Assembly (NCBI RefSeq): GCF_015169395.1
Contig: NZ_CP063458.1
Coordinates: 6,965,954 to 7,029,953, forward strand
Direction: 5' to 3'
Length of the DNA: 64,000 nucleotides
From: Humisphaera borealis
GTDB taxonomy: Bacteria > Planctomycetota > Phycisphaerae > Tepidisphaerales > Tepidisphaeraceae
A program made the position numbers and the translations under genes. Under the pieces are notes generated by a model. It was not told the DNA's origin, ran no database searches, and was given only the letters and a program-made list of their open reading frames with translations. Below, piece after piece: positions 7,920 through 18,200 of the stretch (its first letter is position 1; each line of letters starts with the position of its first letter).

Positions 7920-9176
7920 ATGATCCTGCGCCGCAAGACGCGACAAGTTGTTCTCGGAGATGACGCCCACGGCTTCGTCCGCATTGGCGGCGACGCGCCG
8001 GTCTCCGTTCAGTCCATGACCGCCGGCTATACGCACGACATCGACGCCTGCGTGGCCGAGATCCACAAGCTCGCCGCGGCGGGGGCCGACGTGGTTCGGG
8101 TGGCTGTTCCCGAGAAGAAGGACACGGCCGCTCTCAAGGAGATCCTGCCGCAGGTCAGCGTACCCATTGTCGCCGACGTGCACTTCCACTTTCAGCGGGC
8201 TCTGGAGGCGATCGAGGCAGGCGTTCACAAGATCCGCCTGAACCCCGGCAACATCAGCGACCGGGCTCAGGTGAAGGACGTCATTCAGGCCTGCAAGGCC
8301 CGCAAGCTGCCGATCCGTATTGGCGTCAATGAAGGCTCGATCATCGAACGGAAGGATAAACAGAAGCGCCTCAAGGAGTTGGGCGGCGTCTTCTCCGACA
8401 ACAAGCACGGCCACTTCCTGGCGATCATGATCACCAAGCTCGAGGAGTACCTCGACGTCTTCCGGGAAGAGGACTTCCACGACATCGTCATCAGCGCCAA
8501 GAGCATCGACCCGCTGCTGGTCATCGATGCCTATAAGGCGATCAGCGAGCGGTTCGACTACCCCCTGCACCTGGGCGTGACGCACGCCGGCCCGAAAGAA
8601 ACGGGCACGATCCGCTCCGTTGTCCCGCTCGGCCATCTGCTGGCCAGCGGTATCGGCGATACGGTCCGCATCAGCTATGCCAACGACCCCGTGTATGAAG
8701 TTCAGGACGGCCTGGAGCTGATGTACATCCTGGGTTTGCGCGTGCGTAAAGGTGCCGAACTGATCGCCTGCCCGAGCTGCGGCCGCATCCAGGTCGATCT
8801 GTTCAAGCTCGTTCAGGACGTCCGCAAGCAGTTGGAGAAGGAGATCACGCTGCCGATCAAGGTGGCGGTGATGGGCTGCGTGGTGAACGGCCCCGGCGAA
8901 GCCGAGGGAGCGGACGTCGCGATCTTCGCCGGCGATCGCAAGGGCATCATCTACGTGCAGGGCGAGCGCGTCGCGAACGTCCCCGAAGCCGACATCCTGC
9001 CGACGCTGCTGGCCGAGTGCCGCAAGTTCCAGGACCGCGTGGCCCGCGGCGAGGCGAAGCTGGGCGAGAAAAAGGTCGACATCCTTCCCCCCGACCCGAT
9101 CGGAGAGATCGGCAGCGGATGGGAGAAGATTCAGCGGGAAAAGAAGGGCATGGGATTGCCGGTGGTGAAGGTGTAG
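7920..9176 (+). CDS. ispG: 4-hydroxy-3-methylbut-2-enyl diphosphate synthase
   Basis: IspG (GcpE) reductively opens methylerythritol cyclodiphosphate in the penultimate step of the MEP isoprenoid pathway. The 418-residue protein has the N-terminal TIM-barrel start RKTRQVVLGD...VSVQSMT and the C-terminal iron-sulfur module. The cluster cysteines are in ACPSCGR (Cys284 and Cys287) and VMGCVVNGPGE (Cys320); the following glutamate is also conserved as a ligand region. The start at 7920 has AAGGAA eight bases ahead; upstream frame is rejected because it is not family-like. It stands as a single gene with a leader hairpin. The short bacterial form without the large insert of plant IspG is present. 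Confidence 0.95.
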   Translation: MILRRKTRQVVLGDDAHGFVRIGGDAPVSVQSMTAGYTHDIDACVAEIHKLAAAGADVVRVAVPEKKDTAALKEILPQVSVPIVADVHFHFQRALEAIEAGVHKIRLNPGNISDRAQVKDVIQACKARKLPIRIGVNEGSIIERKDKQKRLKELGGVFSDNKHGHFLAIMITKLEEYLDVFREEDFHDIVISAKSIDPLLVIDAYKAISERFDYPLHLGVTHAGPKETGTIRSVVPLGHLLASGIGDTVRISYANDPVYEVQDGLELMYILGLRVRKGAELIACPSCGRIQVDLFKLVQDVRKQLEKEITLPIKVAVMGCVVNGPGEAEGADVAIFAGDRKGIIYVQGERVANVPEADILPTLLAECRKFQDRVARGEAKLGEKKVDILPPDPIGEIGSGWEKIQREKKGMGLPVVKV

Positions 9177-9300
9177 GTCGCGTTTCCTGCTGATGTCGCA
9201 TCCGAGATACACCGTTTGGAATGGCCACTAGATGATCTTGCGATAAACTTTCGCTGGATCGAGTTTCCCCGGCCCTGTTAAACGCGAGCGGAGGTTGTCC

Positions 9301-9636
9301 ATGTTCAAGCTCATCATCCTGGCGTTCGGCTTCGTCCTCGGCGGCGGCACGGGCCTTTGGCTCAGTGTCAATCAGCCGGAACTGGCCGCCAAGTTGTTCC
9401 AGAAGCAGAACGAGCTGATCGAAGAAGGCAAGCGGCAGGCGATCGAAGAGATCAAGACGCGGCTCGACCAGATCGTTGCCAAGGAAGAGGCCAAGCCCAA
9501 GCCCCCGGGGAATACGATCATGGGCGTAGTCGCTGGCATGTCCGGGGCGTCGCCGGAGGGGAAGACGGAGATCAAGTCTCTCCAGGCCGACCTGGGCAAG
9601 CAGTTGACCGACCTGGGCGGTCCGAGCAAGAAGTGA
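9301..9636 (+). CDS. Small membrane-anchored coiled-coil protein, unknown function
   Basis: The 111-residue product begins MFKLIILAFGFVLGGGTGLW, one membrane-spanning or signal-anchor helix, followed by a charged heptad-rich helix (about residues 30-65, KQNELIEEGKRQAIEEIKTR) and a Pro/Gly-containing tail. GGAGG at 9289-9293 lies at ideal distance from this ATG, which decides the start over a TTG two codons earlier. No family was recognised. It lies between ispG and holA, co-directional but with separate gaps of about 120 bases. Confidence 0.65.
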   Translation: MFKLIILAFGFVLGGGTGLWLSVNQPELAAKLFQKQNELIEEGKRQAIEEIKTRLDQIVAKEEAKPKPPGNTIMGVVAGMSGASPEGKTEIKSLQADLGKQLTDLGGPSKK

Positions 9637-9639
9637 TCG

Positions 9640-9735
9640 CGCCAGTCGTGTAGCCGTCGCGCTTGCCCGCCGTGCCGGGTTGTGTCGGCTCGCCGGGTTG
9701 ACGCGCGGCATGTGCCCTTTTGCCCGGCGGGCCCT
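9640..9735. repeat. GC-rich element with TAGCCG...CTTGCCCGCCG (family I, copy 1)
   Basis: Downstream of the small coiled-coil gene, TAGCCGTCGCGCTTGCCCGCCG appears and is followed by TTGCCCGGCGGGCCC, which is partly its reverse complement. Related units occur at 11090-11190 and on the other strand at 33872-33897. It is probably an interspersed palindromic repeat. Confidence 0.45.
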
Positions 9736-9756
9736 CGTCCGCTACAACACACTGCT

Positions 9757-10713
9757 ATGCCATCGGTTGGCGCGAAGCCCGTTTATGCCCTCGTCGGCAC
9801 CGATTCGTTTCTGCAACTGCTGAAGCTGCGCGAAATCCTGGCGATCCTCCCGCCCGATGTTCAGCGGACCGACCTCGATGGCGAAAAAGCCGACCTCGCC
9901 GAAGTGCTGGACGAATGTCGCAGCTTTGCGATGTTCGGCGGCGGCAAGCTCGTTGTCGTCCGCAATGCCGACGACTTCATCACCCGGTTTCGCGAGCAGC
10001 TCGAAGACTACTGTGCCAAGCCGTCCGACAGCGCCACGCTGATCCTTCGCTGCGAATCGCTCCCTAAGAACCAGCGCATCTACAAAGCGATTGCCAAGAC
10101 CGGGCAGGTGGAAGAATGCACGCCACCCGGCGAGCGGATGCTGGGCAAATGGATCACCGACCACGCCAGGGCCGGGCATCGGGTCCAGATCGCCCCGCAG
10201 GCGGCCGAGCAATTGGCGCAGCTTATCGGTGCGGACCTGGGAAAGCTCGATACCGAGATCGCCAAGCTCGCACTGCTGGCCGACGGCAAGACGATTCAGC
10301 CGCAACACGTTGCCGAGATTGTCACGTTCCAGCGCGAGCAGAAGATGTGGGACATGACCAACGCCCTGGCGGCGGGCGACACCACCGAGGCGCTCCGCCG
10401 CTGGCGGCACCTGCTGGCGACCGAGCCGTCGAGTGAGTTTCGCGCCGTCACCTGGATGGGCATGTGGCTGGAAAACGTCCGCAAGGCTCTGGCGCTTAAG
10501 CGGCAGGGGATGAATCCGTTTACGATCGCGCAGCAACTCAAGATCTGGCCGCGGGAGAACGTCCAGCCGTTCTTCAAAACCGCCGAGGAACTTGGCGAAG
10601 CCGGTGTCGCCCGGGCGCTGGACCTGCTGGCAACCGTCGACCGCCAGAGCAAAAGCGGCGTCGGCGAGGCTTCGACGAACGTCGAACGGTTTATCCTGGA
10701 GCTGGCGGTGTGA
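9757..10713 (+). CDS. holA: DNA polymerase III subunit delta
   Basis: HolA is the clamp-loader subunit that opens the beta sliding clamp. The 318-residue protein has the HolA layout: an N-terminal AAA-like domain (YALVGTDSFLQLLKLREI, with FGGGKLVVVRNAD), a middle lid region (LPKNQRIYKAIAK), and the C-terminal collar helices (WLENVRKALALKRQGMNPF). As in other HolA proteins there is no functional Walker A. The start MPSVGAKPVYAL was chosen since the strand YALVGTD should lie near the N-terminus. The gene ends 26 bases before nuoK, an unusual neighbour, so it may share the transcript with complex I genes by chance. Confidence 0.85.
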   Translation: MPSVGAKPVYALVGTDSFLQLLKLREILAILPPDVQRTDLDGEKADLAEVLDECRSFAMFGGGKLVVVRNADDFITRFREQLEDYCAKPSDSATLILRCESLPKNQRIYKAIAKTGQVEECTPPGERMLGKWITDHARAGHRVQIAPQAAEQLAQLIGADLGKLDTEIAKLALLADGKTIQPQHVAEIVTFQREQKMWDMTNALAAGDTTEALRRWRHLLATEPSSEFRAVTWMGMWLENVRKALALKRQGMNPFTIAQQLKIWPRENVQPFFKTAEELGEAGVARALDLLATVDRQSKSGVGEASTNVERFILELAV

Positions 10714-10739
10714 ATTCTGGCAGTCTGACGTGAATCCTG

Positions 10740-11075
10740 ATGGTCATTGGCCTGTCCCATTTCCTGGTTCTCTCGGCGATCGTGTTCGCCTGCGGGTTGC
10801 TCACGATCCTTCTCAAGCGGAACGCGATCGGGATTCTCATGGGGATCGAGTTGGTGCTGAACTCGGCCAACATCAATCTGGTGGCGCTGAACCGCTACTG
10901 GCACGCCGGCCCCGGCGCGGTCGCCGGCAAGCCGTTGCTCGACGGCCAGGTATTCGCACTGTTTGTGATTGTGATCGCCGCCGCCGAAGCCGCGGTGGCA
11001 TTGGCGATCTTCCTTAACTTTTACAACAACTTCGCGTCGGTCGACGTGGAGAAGGCGAAGATGCTGAAAGGCTGA
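10740..11075 (+). CDS. nuoK: NADH-quinone oxidoreductase subunit K
   Basis: NuoK is a three-helix membrane subunit of complex I. The 111 residues show three hydrophobic helices, with the conserved glutamate in GIELVLNSANINLV on helix 2 and the second in AAAEAAVALAIF on helix 3, both needed for proton transfer in characterised NuoK. Length is normal for the family. MrpC/MnhC antiporter subunits are homologous, but the SANINLV wording and the following nuoL and nuoM favour complex I. No good ribosome binding site precedes the ATG. nuoJ, normally just upstream, is absent; holA is there instead. Confidence 0.9.
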   Translation: MVIGLSHFLVLSAIVFACGLLTILLKRNAIGILMGIELVLNSANINLVALNRYWHAGPGAVAGKPLLDGQVFALFVIVIAAAEAAVALAIFLNFYNNFASVDVEKAKMLKG

Positions 11076-11084
11076 GATCTCGGG

Positions 11085-11195
11085 TTTAGCCGTCGGGCTT
11101 GCCCGCCGAGTCGTGTCCGATCGCGTCGGTACGGGCAGGGGGCGTACGCTCCAACTTCGAATGTTTTCCCCGGCGGGCGGTGCCCGCCTCAAAAG
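11085..11195. repeat. GC-rich palindromic element (family I, copy 2)
   Basis: TTTAGCCGTCGGGCTTGCCCGCCG at about 11086-11109 pairs in part with CCCCGGCGGGCGGTGCCCGCC near 11168-11189. The element fills the gap between nuoK and nuoL and obscures the nuoL start. Confidence 0.5.
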
Positions 11196-11197
11196 AC

Positions 11198-13537
11198 TTG
11201 CCCACTCCAGCAACCATCCTCCTGATCGCCGCGCTGCTTCCGCTGGCGTCGTTCGTGCTGCTGCTGTTTGTCGGCAACCGCATGGGTACGCCGGTGTTGC
11301 GGATGGGAACCGCGCTGGCCGGCTGGGTCGCGACGGTCGCGATCGGCGGCAGTTTCGTTTGCAGCCTGGTCGCGCTCTATCACTGGTACGGCGGCGGCAG
11401 TCAGCCGGCGATCAGCTGGGGTTACGGCAAGCGGGCGATCAATATCTCGACCGGTTGGCTTCCGACCGGCCCACAGGACGTCGCCGCCACGGCCGCCGTC
11501 GATCACCCCGGTTGGCTCGACGTCGGCATCTACATTGACGGCCTGACCATCTCCATGTTCCTGATGGTCACGCTCGTCGCGCTGATGGTGCACATCTTCA
11601 GCATCGGCTACATGCGCGGCGACATCCGATTCCCAAGGTTCTTTACCTATCTGTCACTGTTCTGCGCGTCGATGCTCGGATTGCTCCTCTCCAGCACGCT
11701 GCTGCAGCTGTTCATGTTCTGGGAGCTCGTCGGGCTTTGCTCGTATCTGCTGATCGGGTTCTGGTTCGAGCGCAAGTCCGCCGCACGCGCGGCACTGAAG
11801 GCGTTCGTCGTCAATCGCATTGGCGACTTCGCGTTTCTGGTCGGTTTCGGACTGCTGTTCTATTGGGTTGGCAATGCGTCGCTTCCGTACCTTTGGGCCA
11901 ACTTCGGTTCCGCCGGGCAGGGGGGCGACGTCACCTTGCTCGCAGGTGGGGTCGTGCCCGCGTCGGCGATGACGGTCATCGGCGTCTGTCTGTTCTTCGG
12001 TGCCGTCGGCAAGAGCGCGCAGTTTCCGCTGCACACGTGGCTTCCCGACGCCATGGAAGGCCCGACACCGGTCAGCGCGCTGATCCACGCGGCCACCATG
12101 GTCGCCGCCGGGGTCTATCTCATGGGGCGGATGTTTCCGCTCCTGACGCCCGACGCCAGGCTGTTCATCGCGATCATTGGTTGCATCACGCTCCTGATCG
12201 GCGGGCTCGTCGCGATCGTCCAGACCGATATCAAGCGAATCCTCGCCTATTCGACCATCTCGCAACTCGGCTACATGATGCTGGCGATCGGGGTTGGGTC
12301 GTGGGTAGGCGGGTTGTTTCACCTGATCACGCACGCGTTCTTCAAGGCACTGCTGTTCCTGGGCGCCGGCAGCGTCATTCACGCCGCCCATCACGAGCAG
12401 GATATCCGGCAATATGGCGGACTCTGGCACCGTATTCCGGTGACCGCCGCGGCGTTGCTGATTGGCGTGTTCGCGATTGCCGGTGCCGGTGTGCATCTCG
12501 GCGGATTTGAGGCCGGACTGTCCGGCTACTACAGCAAGACCAACATCCTGACCGACGCCGCCGGCTTTGCGATCCTGGCCGGCGATGCCGGGCGGTCTTC
12601 GGGGTACTGGCTGCTGTTCGGAGTTCCGGCCGCGATGGCGTTTGTGACGCCGTTCTACATGACCCGCCTCTGGGTGCTCACGTTCCTTGGCAAGCCGCGG
12701 AATGAACTGCTGCACGAGAAGGCCCATGAGTCTCCGATGATGTACGTGCCGCTGCTCGGCCTGGCGGCGATGAGCTGCATTGCTGGAAGCGAGCTCGGAG
12801 TGCCGGACCTGCTTCAGAAGTCCATCGGTGAATCGTCGGCGGAAGTGAACCGCCTGACCGATCGGGTAGCGATCGCCCGCCATGCCCCGGCCGATACCCG
12901 GCCAACCGATACCCGGGCACCGAACTTCGGCGGCTGGTCCACGGCCTGGCGTCCGATGCAGGCAGTCGCATCGCCTCGGCGATCGACCGAATCGGTCGAA
13001 CTCTCGACCGACATCGCGCCCTCGCCCACGACGATGTCCGTCGCCGAGTCGGCGCGCGACAGGGCCAGAGGACTCGAGAGCAGGGCGGCCGGGTGGGCCT
13101 GGGCTATCGGCATCATCGTTGCCCTGGTGCTCTACCGCCTTTGCCCGCACTGGGCATCCCGCCTCAGTCGCATTCCGCCGGTTTCATGGATTCATGCGTG
13201 GCTGAAGCACGCGATGTACTTCGACGAACTGTACGACATCCTGTTTGTCCGGCCGATACGGTTCATGGCGAGCTTTGCGGGCTGGCTCGACCGTACGCTG
13301 GTTGACGGGACCGTTAACCTGGTGGCTTCATCGACCATTCGACTGAGCCGTGTCGTCGGCTGGCATGACCGCAGGATCGTGGACGGCGCGGTTTCCGGCG
13401 TGGCGCAGGCCGCATGGGAGATTGGCGTTGCGGCCCGAATGCCGCAGACCGGGCGCATTCGCTTTTACGTCTCGGCTCTAATGCTCGTGATCGTGATTGG
13501 ACTTGCGGTCACGGTTGCCGTGATGATGCTTCGTTGA
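11198..13537 (+). CDS. nuoL: NADH-quinone oxidoreductase subunit L
   Basis: NuoL is the largest antiporter-like membrane subunit of complex I and carries one of the proton channels. The protein is about 779 residues from the TTG at 11198 (LPTPATILLI...), which fits family N-termini; there is no strong ribosome binding site, and an ATG at 11282 would cut into helix 1. Conserved blocks are SMLGLLLSSTLLQLFMFWELVG (glutamate of helix 5), FPLHTWLPDAMEGPTPVSAL and TDIKRILAYSTISQLGYMM. The C-terminal part has a linker of about 100 residues rich in Thr, Ser and Pro (near 555-655), then the lateral-helix/last-helix region. The linker looks poorly conserved and unstructured. Confidence 0.88.
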   Translation: MPTPATILLIAALLPLASFVLLLFVGNRMGTPVLRMGTALAGWVATVAIGGSFVCSLVALYHWYGGGSQPAISWGYGKRAINISTGWLPTGPQDVAATAAVDHPGWLDVGIYIDGLTISMFLMVTLVALMVHIFSIGYMRGDIRFPRFFTYLSLFCASMLGLLLSSTLLQLFMFWELVGLCSYLLIGFWFERKSAARAALKAFVVNRIGDFAFLVGFGLLFYWVGNASLPYLWANFGSAGQGGDVTLLAGGVVPASAMTVIGVCLFFGAVGKSAQFPLHTWLPDAMEGPTPVSALIHAATMVAAGVYLMGRMFPLLTPDARLFIAIIGCITLLIGGLVAIVQTDIKRILAYSTISQLGYMMLAIGVGSWVGGLFHLITHAFFKALLFLGAGSVIHAAHHEQDIRQYGGLWHRIPVTAAALLIGVFAIAGAGVHLGGFEAGLSGYYSKTNILTDAAGFAILAGDAGRSSGYWLLFGVPAAMAFVTPFYMTRLWVLTFLGKPRNELLHEKAHESPMMYVPLLGLAAMSCIAGSELGVPDLLQKSIGESSAEVNRLTDRVAIARHAPADTRPTDTRAPNFGGWSTAWRPMQAVASPRRSTESVELSTDIAPSPTTMSVAESARDRARGLESRAAGWAWAIGIIVALVLYRLCPHWASRLSRIPPVSWIHAWLKHAMYFDELYDILFVRPIRFMASFAGWLDRTLVDGTVNLVASSTIRLSRVVGWHDRRIVDGAVSGVAQAAWEIGVAARMPQTGRIRFYVSALMLVIVIGLAVTVAVMMLR

Positions 13538-13593
13538 CCAGCGCGACCCTTGTCGAATGGCTGTTACAGCCGTTCCCAACAACTGAATATCGA

Positions 13594-15192
13594 ATGTTTC
13601 TCCGCGATAACCTACTGACGCTGCTGATCTTCTTCCCAGCCATCGGTGCCGCGCTGGTTCTGCTGACCCGTACGCGCAATGCCGCACGCTGGCTAACACT
13701 CTGCTTTGCGGTGTCGACCCTGGTATTGTCACTTCTGGTCCTTGCGTTCTTCGACTGGGGCCGGGGAGACGTCTACGGCTACCTCAGTGGCGACGCGGTC
13801 GGCACGGTGCAGTTGGTCCAGCAGGTGGACTGGATTCCGTCATTCGGCATTCGCTACAAGGTGGGCATTGACGGGCTGTCGTTTCCGCTCGTGGTGCTTA
13901 CGACGTTCATTTTCGTCGTCTCGTGTGTTGCGTCGTGGAACGTCCGCCGCATGTCGCGAGGCTATATGGCGCTGTTCCTGTTGCTGGAATGCGGCGTACT
14001 GGGCACCTTCCTCGCGCTCGATTTCTTCCTGTTCTACGTTTTCTTCGAAGTCAGCCTTCTGCCGATGTACTTTCTGATCGGCATCTGGGGCGGGCCTCGC
14101 AAGGAATATGCGGCGATCAAGTTTTTCCTATACACGCTGATCGGCTCCATCGGACTCCTGGTCGTACTGATCGGCGTCCACCTCTGCAGCCGAGACGTGT
14201 TTACTGGTGGCGGAGGTGCCGCCGGCACATTCGATCTTGTACGTCTTGCCGGGCCGGAGATGCGGGCGTTCTTCGCCCGGCCGGAGAACGTCAACACCGG
14301 CCGCGCCTTTTTCCTGCTCGCGATGCTGGCGTTCCTGGTGAAGGTGCCGGCAGTGCCGTTCCATACCTGGCTTCCCGATGCCCATGTCGAAGCCCCAACG
14401 CCCATGAGCATGATCCTGGCCGCGGTCCTGCTCAAGATGGGCGGGTACGGCATTTTTCGAGTGGCCTACCCGCTGTTCCCGGCAGCGGCCAAGACGCTCT
14501 GGATGCTGATCGCGATCATCGGCGTGGTCAGCATCATTTATGGTGCGCTATGCGCCATGAGCCAGATCGACTTCAAACGGCTCGTCGCCTATTCATCGGT
14601 GTCGCACATGGGTTTCGTCGTGCTGGGCGCGGCGATGATGACACCCATGAGCGTCAATGGCGCGATCTTCATGATGGTCGCCCATGGCATTACCAGCGCG
14701 ATGCTCTTCTTCATCGTGGGGGTTATTTATGAACGGGTGCATCACCGTGAGATGAACCGCATGGGTGGCCTCGCCGGCACCATGCCCATTTACGCCGGTT
14801 TCAGCACCGTTGCGGCGTTCGCCAACCTGGGCCTGCCCGGGCTTTGTGGGTTCGTGGGGGAGTTCATGGTTCTACTGGGCAGTTTCCAGGCCGCGCGCGG
14901 AGGATCGATCATCATGGTCGGGGGCGCGTCGGCGACGGCCGTCTATGTACTGTCGATAGCCGCCGCGTTCGGTGTTGTGCTGGCGGCAGCGTACATGCTC
15001 TGGACGATACAGCGGGTGTTTCTCGGGCGGGTGCGGCCGGAACATTCTAAACTGCCGGAAATCACCGGCCGCGAGGCTGCGGTGCTCACCCCGCTGGCGG
15101 CGATGTGCGTCCTGCTGGGCGTGCTGCCTGCGTTCTTCGTGCTCGTGTTTACAGATCGCTCTGTGGCCGTATTGATTGATATCCTCAGGTAG
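13594..15192 (+). CDS. nuoM: NADH-quinone oxidoreductase subunit M
   Basis: NuoM is the second antiporter-like subunit of complex I. The 532-residue protein has about 14 membrane helices. VPAVPFHTWLPDAHVEAPT, SQIDFKRLVAYSSVSHMGF and the glutamate in VFFEVSLLPMYFLIGIWGG are diagnostic and distinguish it from NuoN and NuoL. It begins 57 bases after nuoL with MFLRDNLLTLL. The next gene is a histidine kinase, not nuoN, so the usual nuoKLMN order is broken after M. Confidence 0.92.
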   Translation: MFLRDNLLTLLIFFPAIGAALVLLTRTRNAARWLTLCFAVSTLVLSLLVLAFFDWGRGDVYGYLSGDAVGTVQLVQQVDWIPSFGIRYKVGIDGLSFPLVVLTTFIFVVSCVASWNVRRMSRGYMALFLLLECGVLGTFLALDFFLFYVFFEVSLLPMYFLIGIWGGPRKEYAAIKFFLYTLIGSIGLLVVLIGVHLCSRDVFTGGGGAAGTFDLVRLAGPEMRAFFARPENVNTGRAFFLLAMLAFLVKVPAVPFHTWLPDAHVEAPTPMSMILAAVLLKMGGYGIFRVAYPLFPAAAKTLWMLIAIIGVVSIIYGALCAMSQIDFKRLVAYSSVSHMGFVVLGAAMMTPMSVNGAIFMMVAHGITSAMLFFIVGVIYERVHHREMNRMGGLAGTMPIYAGFSTVAAFANLGLPGLCGFVGEFMVLLGSFQAARGGSIIMVGGASATAVYVLSIAAAFGVVLAAAYMLWTIQRVFLGRVRPEHSKLPEITGREAAVLTPLAAMCVLLGVLPAFFVLVFTDRSVAVLIDILR

Positions 15193-15226
15193 ACCGTCTC
15201 CTGTCGCTTGTCGGCGGCAGCCCGGC

Positions 15227-18200
15227 ATGTACGAAGTACCGCACCCAATCCCGCAGACGTCTCCCGCCGTTACCGCCACGGGCGTTCTGGTTTCGCGGTT
15301 CGAGAAACCGATCGCCGACTGGCGACGGGCGGAGTGGTTGACGGTTCTGTCCGGGTGCCTCATTGTCGGGCTAGGCTATTACGGCATTGCCCGCATTTCG
15401 CTTCTGTTCGTTTCGGCGTCGAAGGGCTTTGCCGTCATCTGGCCGGCGAACGGACTGGTGCTTGCGTCGTTGCTGTTGGTCCCCAGGCGAGTCGGCCTCT
15501 TCTTCGTGCTTGGGGCGGCGACGAGCAACACGCTCGCGAGCATGGCGAGCCGTGACGTTCCGATCGCGCTGCTGTTTACCTTCGCCAATATGTTCGAGGT
15601 CGTGTTCGCCGCCGCCATGACCGCACTGATGTTGCGGCGGCGCATCCGATTTACAGCCATCCGGGAAGTTGTCGCGTTCTCCACCGCCTGTCTGATGGCC
15701 GGAATGCTTTCGGGACTCATCGGTGCCGGCATCGCCGTGAACCTTGGCGCCCACTCCTTCTGGGAAGCGTGGGAGCTCTGGGCGACGGTCGACGCGCTTG
15801 GGCTCATGGTTGTCACACCGTTTCTGGTAACCATGTGCACGGTCAGGCCGTGCTGGCCCGGACTTTTGAAGCTTCTCGAGGCAGTCGCCTGTCTGCTGAG
15901 CTATGCGGTAGTCCTCAACTTTGCCTATGGCTACAAAGACCCTCACCGGGCGCTGCTGCTTTACTTCCCGCACGCGACAGTTCTTCCGTTTCTCATCTGG
16001 GGCTGTGTCCGGTTCGATCCCCGAATGGCGGCCACGCTGGTCGTGGTGATGACGTTGGTCAGCGCGTCCAACACGGTGGACGGCCGCGGCCCGATGATCC
16101 GCGCCGGGTATGGCATCGAAGAATCGATTGTTACGCTTCAGATGTCCACCATGCTTTGGTCGCTCTGCGCCCTCACGCTGGCGGCGGTAACGGCGGACCG
16201 CAAAACCGCCGCCGATGCACTGGCCGAAAGCGGACAACGCGCCCGTTCCGCCGAGCGCAGCGCGATTGAAAGCCATCAGCGCCTGCAGGCGGTGTTCGAC
16301 AACTCCGATGCCGTTATCTTCATGAAGGATCTGGCGGGGCGATACGTCGAAGTGAATCGGGAGTTCGAGCGGGTAACCCGGCTGTTGCGGAAGGATATTG
16401 TCGGTCGGACCGACCATGAGCTGTTCCCCAAGGCGATCGCCGATGATTTCCTTGACCGCGACAGAGAGGTGATTCGCACCAGGCTGCCGGTGCGGTTCGA
16501 TTCAAACTGGTACATCGACGGAATCACGCGAACCTACGCATCAAGCAAGTTCCCTCTGATCGATGCCGACGACAAGGTCTGGGCGGTCTGCGGAATGGTG
16601 ACAGACATCACCGGCCGCATCCAGCAGGAGCTCGAACTCCGCTGCGCTAAGGAGCAGGCGGAACTGGCCAACCGAGCCAAGAGCGAGTTCCTGGCCAACA
16701 TCAGCCACGAGATTCGCACCCCGCTGACCAGCATCTTCGGATACGCCGATCTCCTGCTGGCACCCGACTTGTCTCCCGAGGAGCGGGTCGACCACATCCA
16801 GACGATCAGGCGAAACGGCGAGCATCTTCTGGCGATCCTCAACGACGTGCTCGACATGTCGAAGATCGAAGCCGGCCGCATGACGGTCGAGAAGATGCCC
16901 ACGTCGTTGCCGGAAACGGTGGCCCGCGTCATGTCGCTCATGCGGCACCGCGCCTTGGCCAAGTCGCTTGAACTGGAGGTCGTCTGTCGGCGGCCGGTGC
17001 CCGTGGTCATCGAGTCCGACCCCATGCGGCTGCGCCAGTTGCTGCTCAACATCGTCGGCAATGCGATCAAGTTCACGGAAACCGGAGGGGTTCGTGTTGC
17101 ATTCTGGACCGAGGACGCGGTCCCGGACGCGCCCGGCGAAGCGGCGATCGTGATCGAGATATCGGATTCCGGAATCGGCATGTCGCCGGCGCAGGTCGCG
17201 GCGCTCGGCGAGGCTTTTCGACAGGCCGATCCGTCGCACGCGCGGCGTTTCGGAGGCTCGGGTCTGGGGATGTCGATCTGTTATCGCCTCGTCGCGTTGA
17301 TGGGAGGCACCATTCGGTGCACCAGCGAACTGAATCGCGGCACACATTTTACCATCCGCCTTCCGGCCGGGGATCTCACCGGCGTTCCGCGGATCGGCGA
17401 GTTCCGGGATGTAGACCCGGAAGTCGCGCGTCCGGTTCCCGAGACGCTGCCCATTCGTGCCGGCCGTGTTCTGCTGGCCGAGGATTCTCCCGACACGCAA
17501 CGACTGCTGAAGCTCTATCTGGACAAGGCCGGCGTCCAAACCGAAGTCGCCGAGAATGGGAGGATCGCCGTCGCGCGTGCGTTGGAAGCATGGCGGGAGG
17601 GCCGTCCCTACGACCTGATCCTGATGGACATGCAGATGCCGGAGATGGACGGGGCGTCAGCGGTGTCGGTCCTGAGATCCAACGGATACGCCGGGCGGAT
17701 TGTCGCAGTCACCGCCAATGCGATGGACAACGAGCGAAGGCAGTACATGGCCGTCGGCTGCGACGACTTCCTGGCCAAGCCCGTGCAGGGTGCGGTATTC
17801 ATGGACATGGTCCGCCGTCATCTGCATGAGGTCGGCGTGTCGTCGTCGGTTCCCGCAGCTACCACAGCAGCGGCACCTTACGTCGGTGGAGCGCCGCTGG
17901 AACGCGCCAAGCCCGACGCCCTGTACAGCGAGCTTGCCGGCGACCCGGACGTCGGCCCGCTTCTGCCGGAGTATCTCCAGGACCTGGACGAACTGGCCGT
18001 AGCGCTGCGAACTGCGTTGGATTCCGGTGACTGGCGTGCTGTCGAGCGTGTTTCGCACAAGATCAAGGGATCGGCCGGGGCGTACGGCTATCCGTCGCTC
18101 ACGCGCGCCGCGGCCACCGTTGAAGACGCGGCGAAGGGAGCCAACCCGTCGGTTGATATTCCGACGGCGTGTCCGGAACTGCTCGCGCTATGCGAAAGAG

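Noticed and set aside
7893-9212. Minus-strand open frame across ispG
   Set aside because: Antisense to ispG with intact signatures; product is rich in Leu, Asp and His with no family resemblance.
10740-11075. MrpC/MnhC antiporter subunit as identity of the nuoK gene
   Set aside because: Helix 2 and helix 3 glutamates and the NuoK-type wording, along with neighbouring nuoL and nuoM, favour complex I.
16541-17539. 332-residue minus-strand frame inside the MASE1 kinase
   Set aside because: It lies opposite a region with HisKA and HATPase motifs; no independent pattern.
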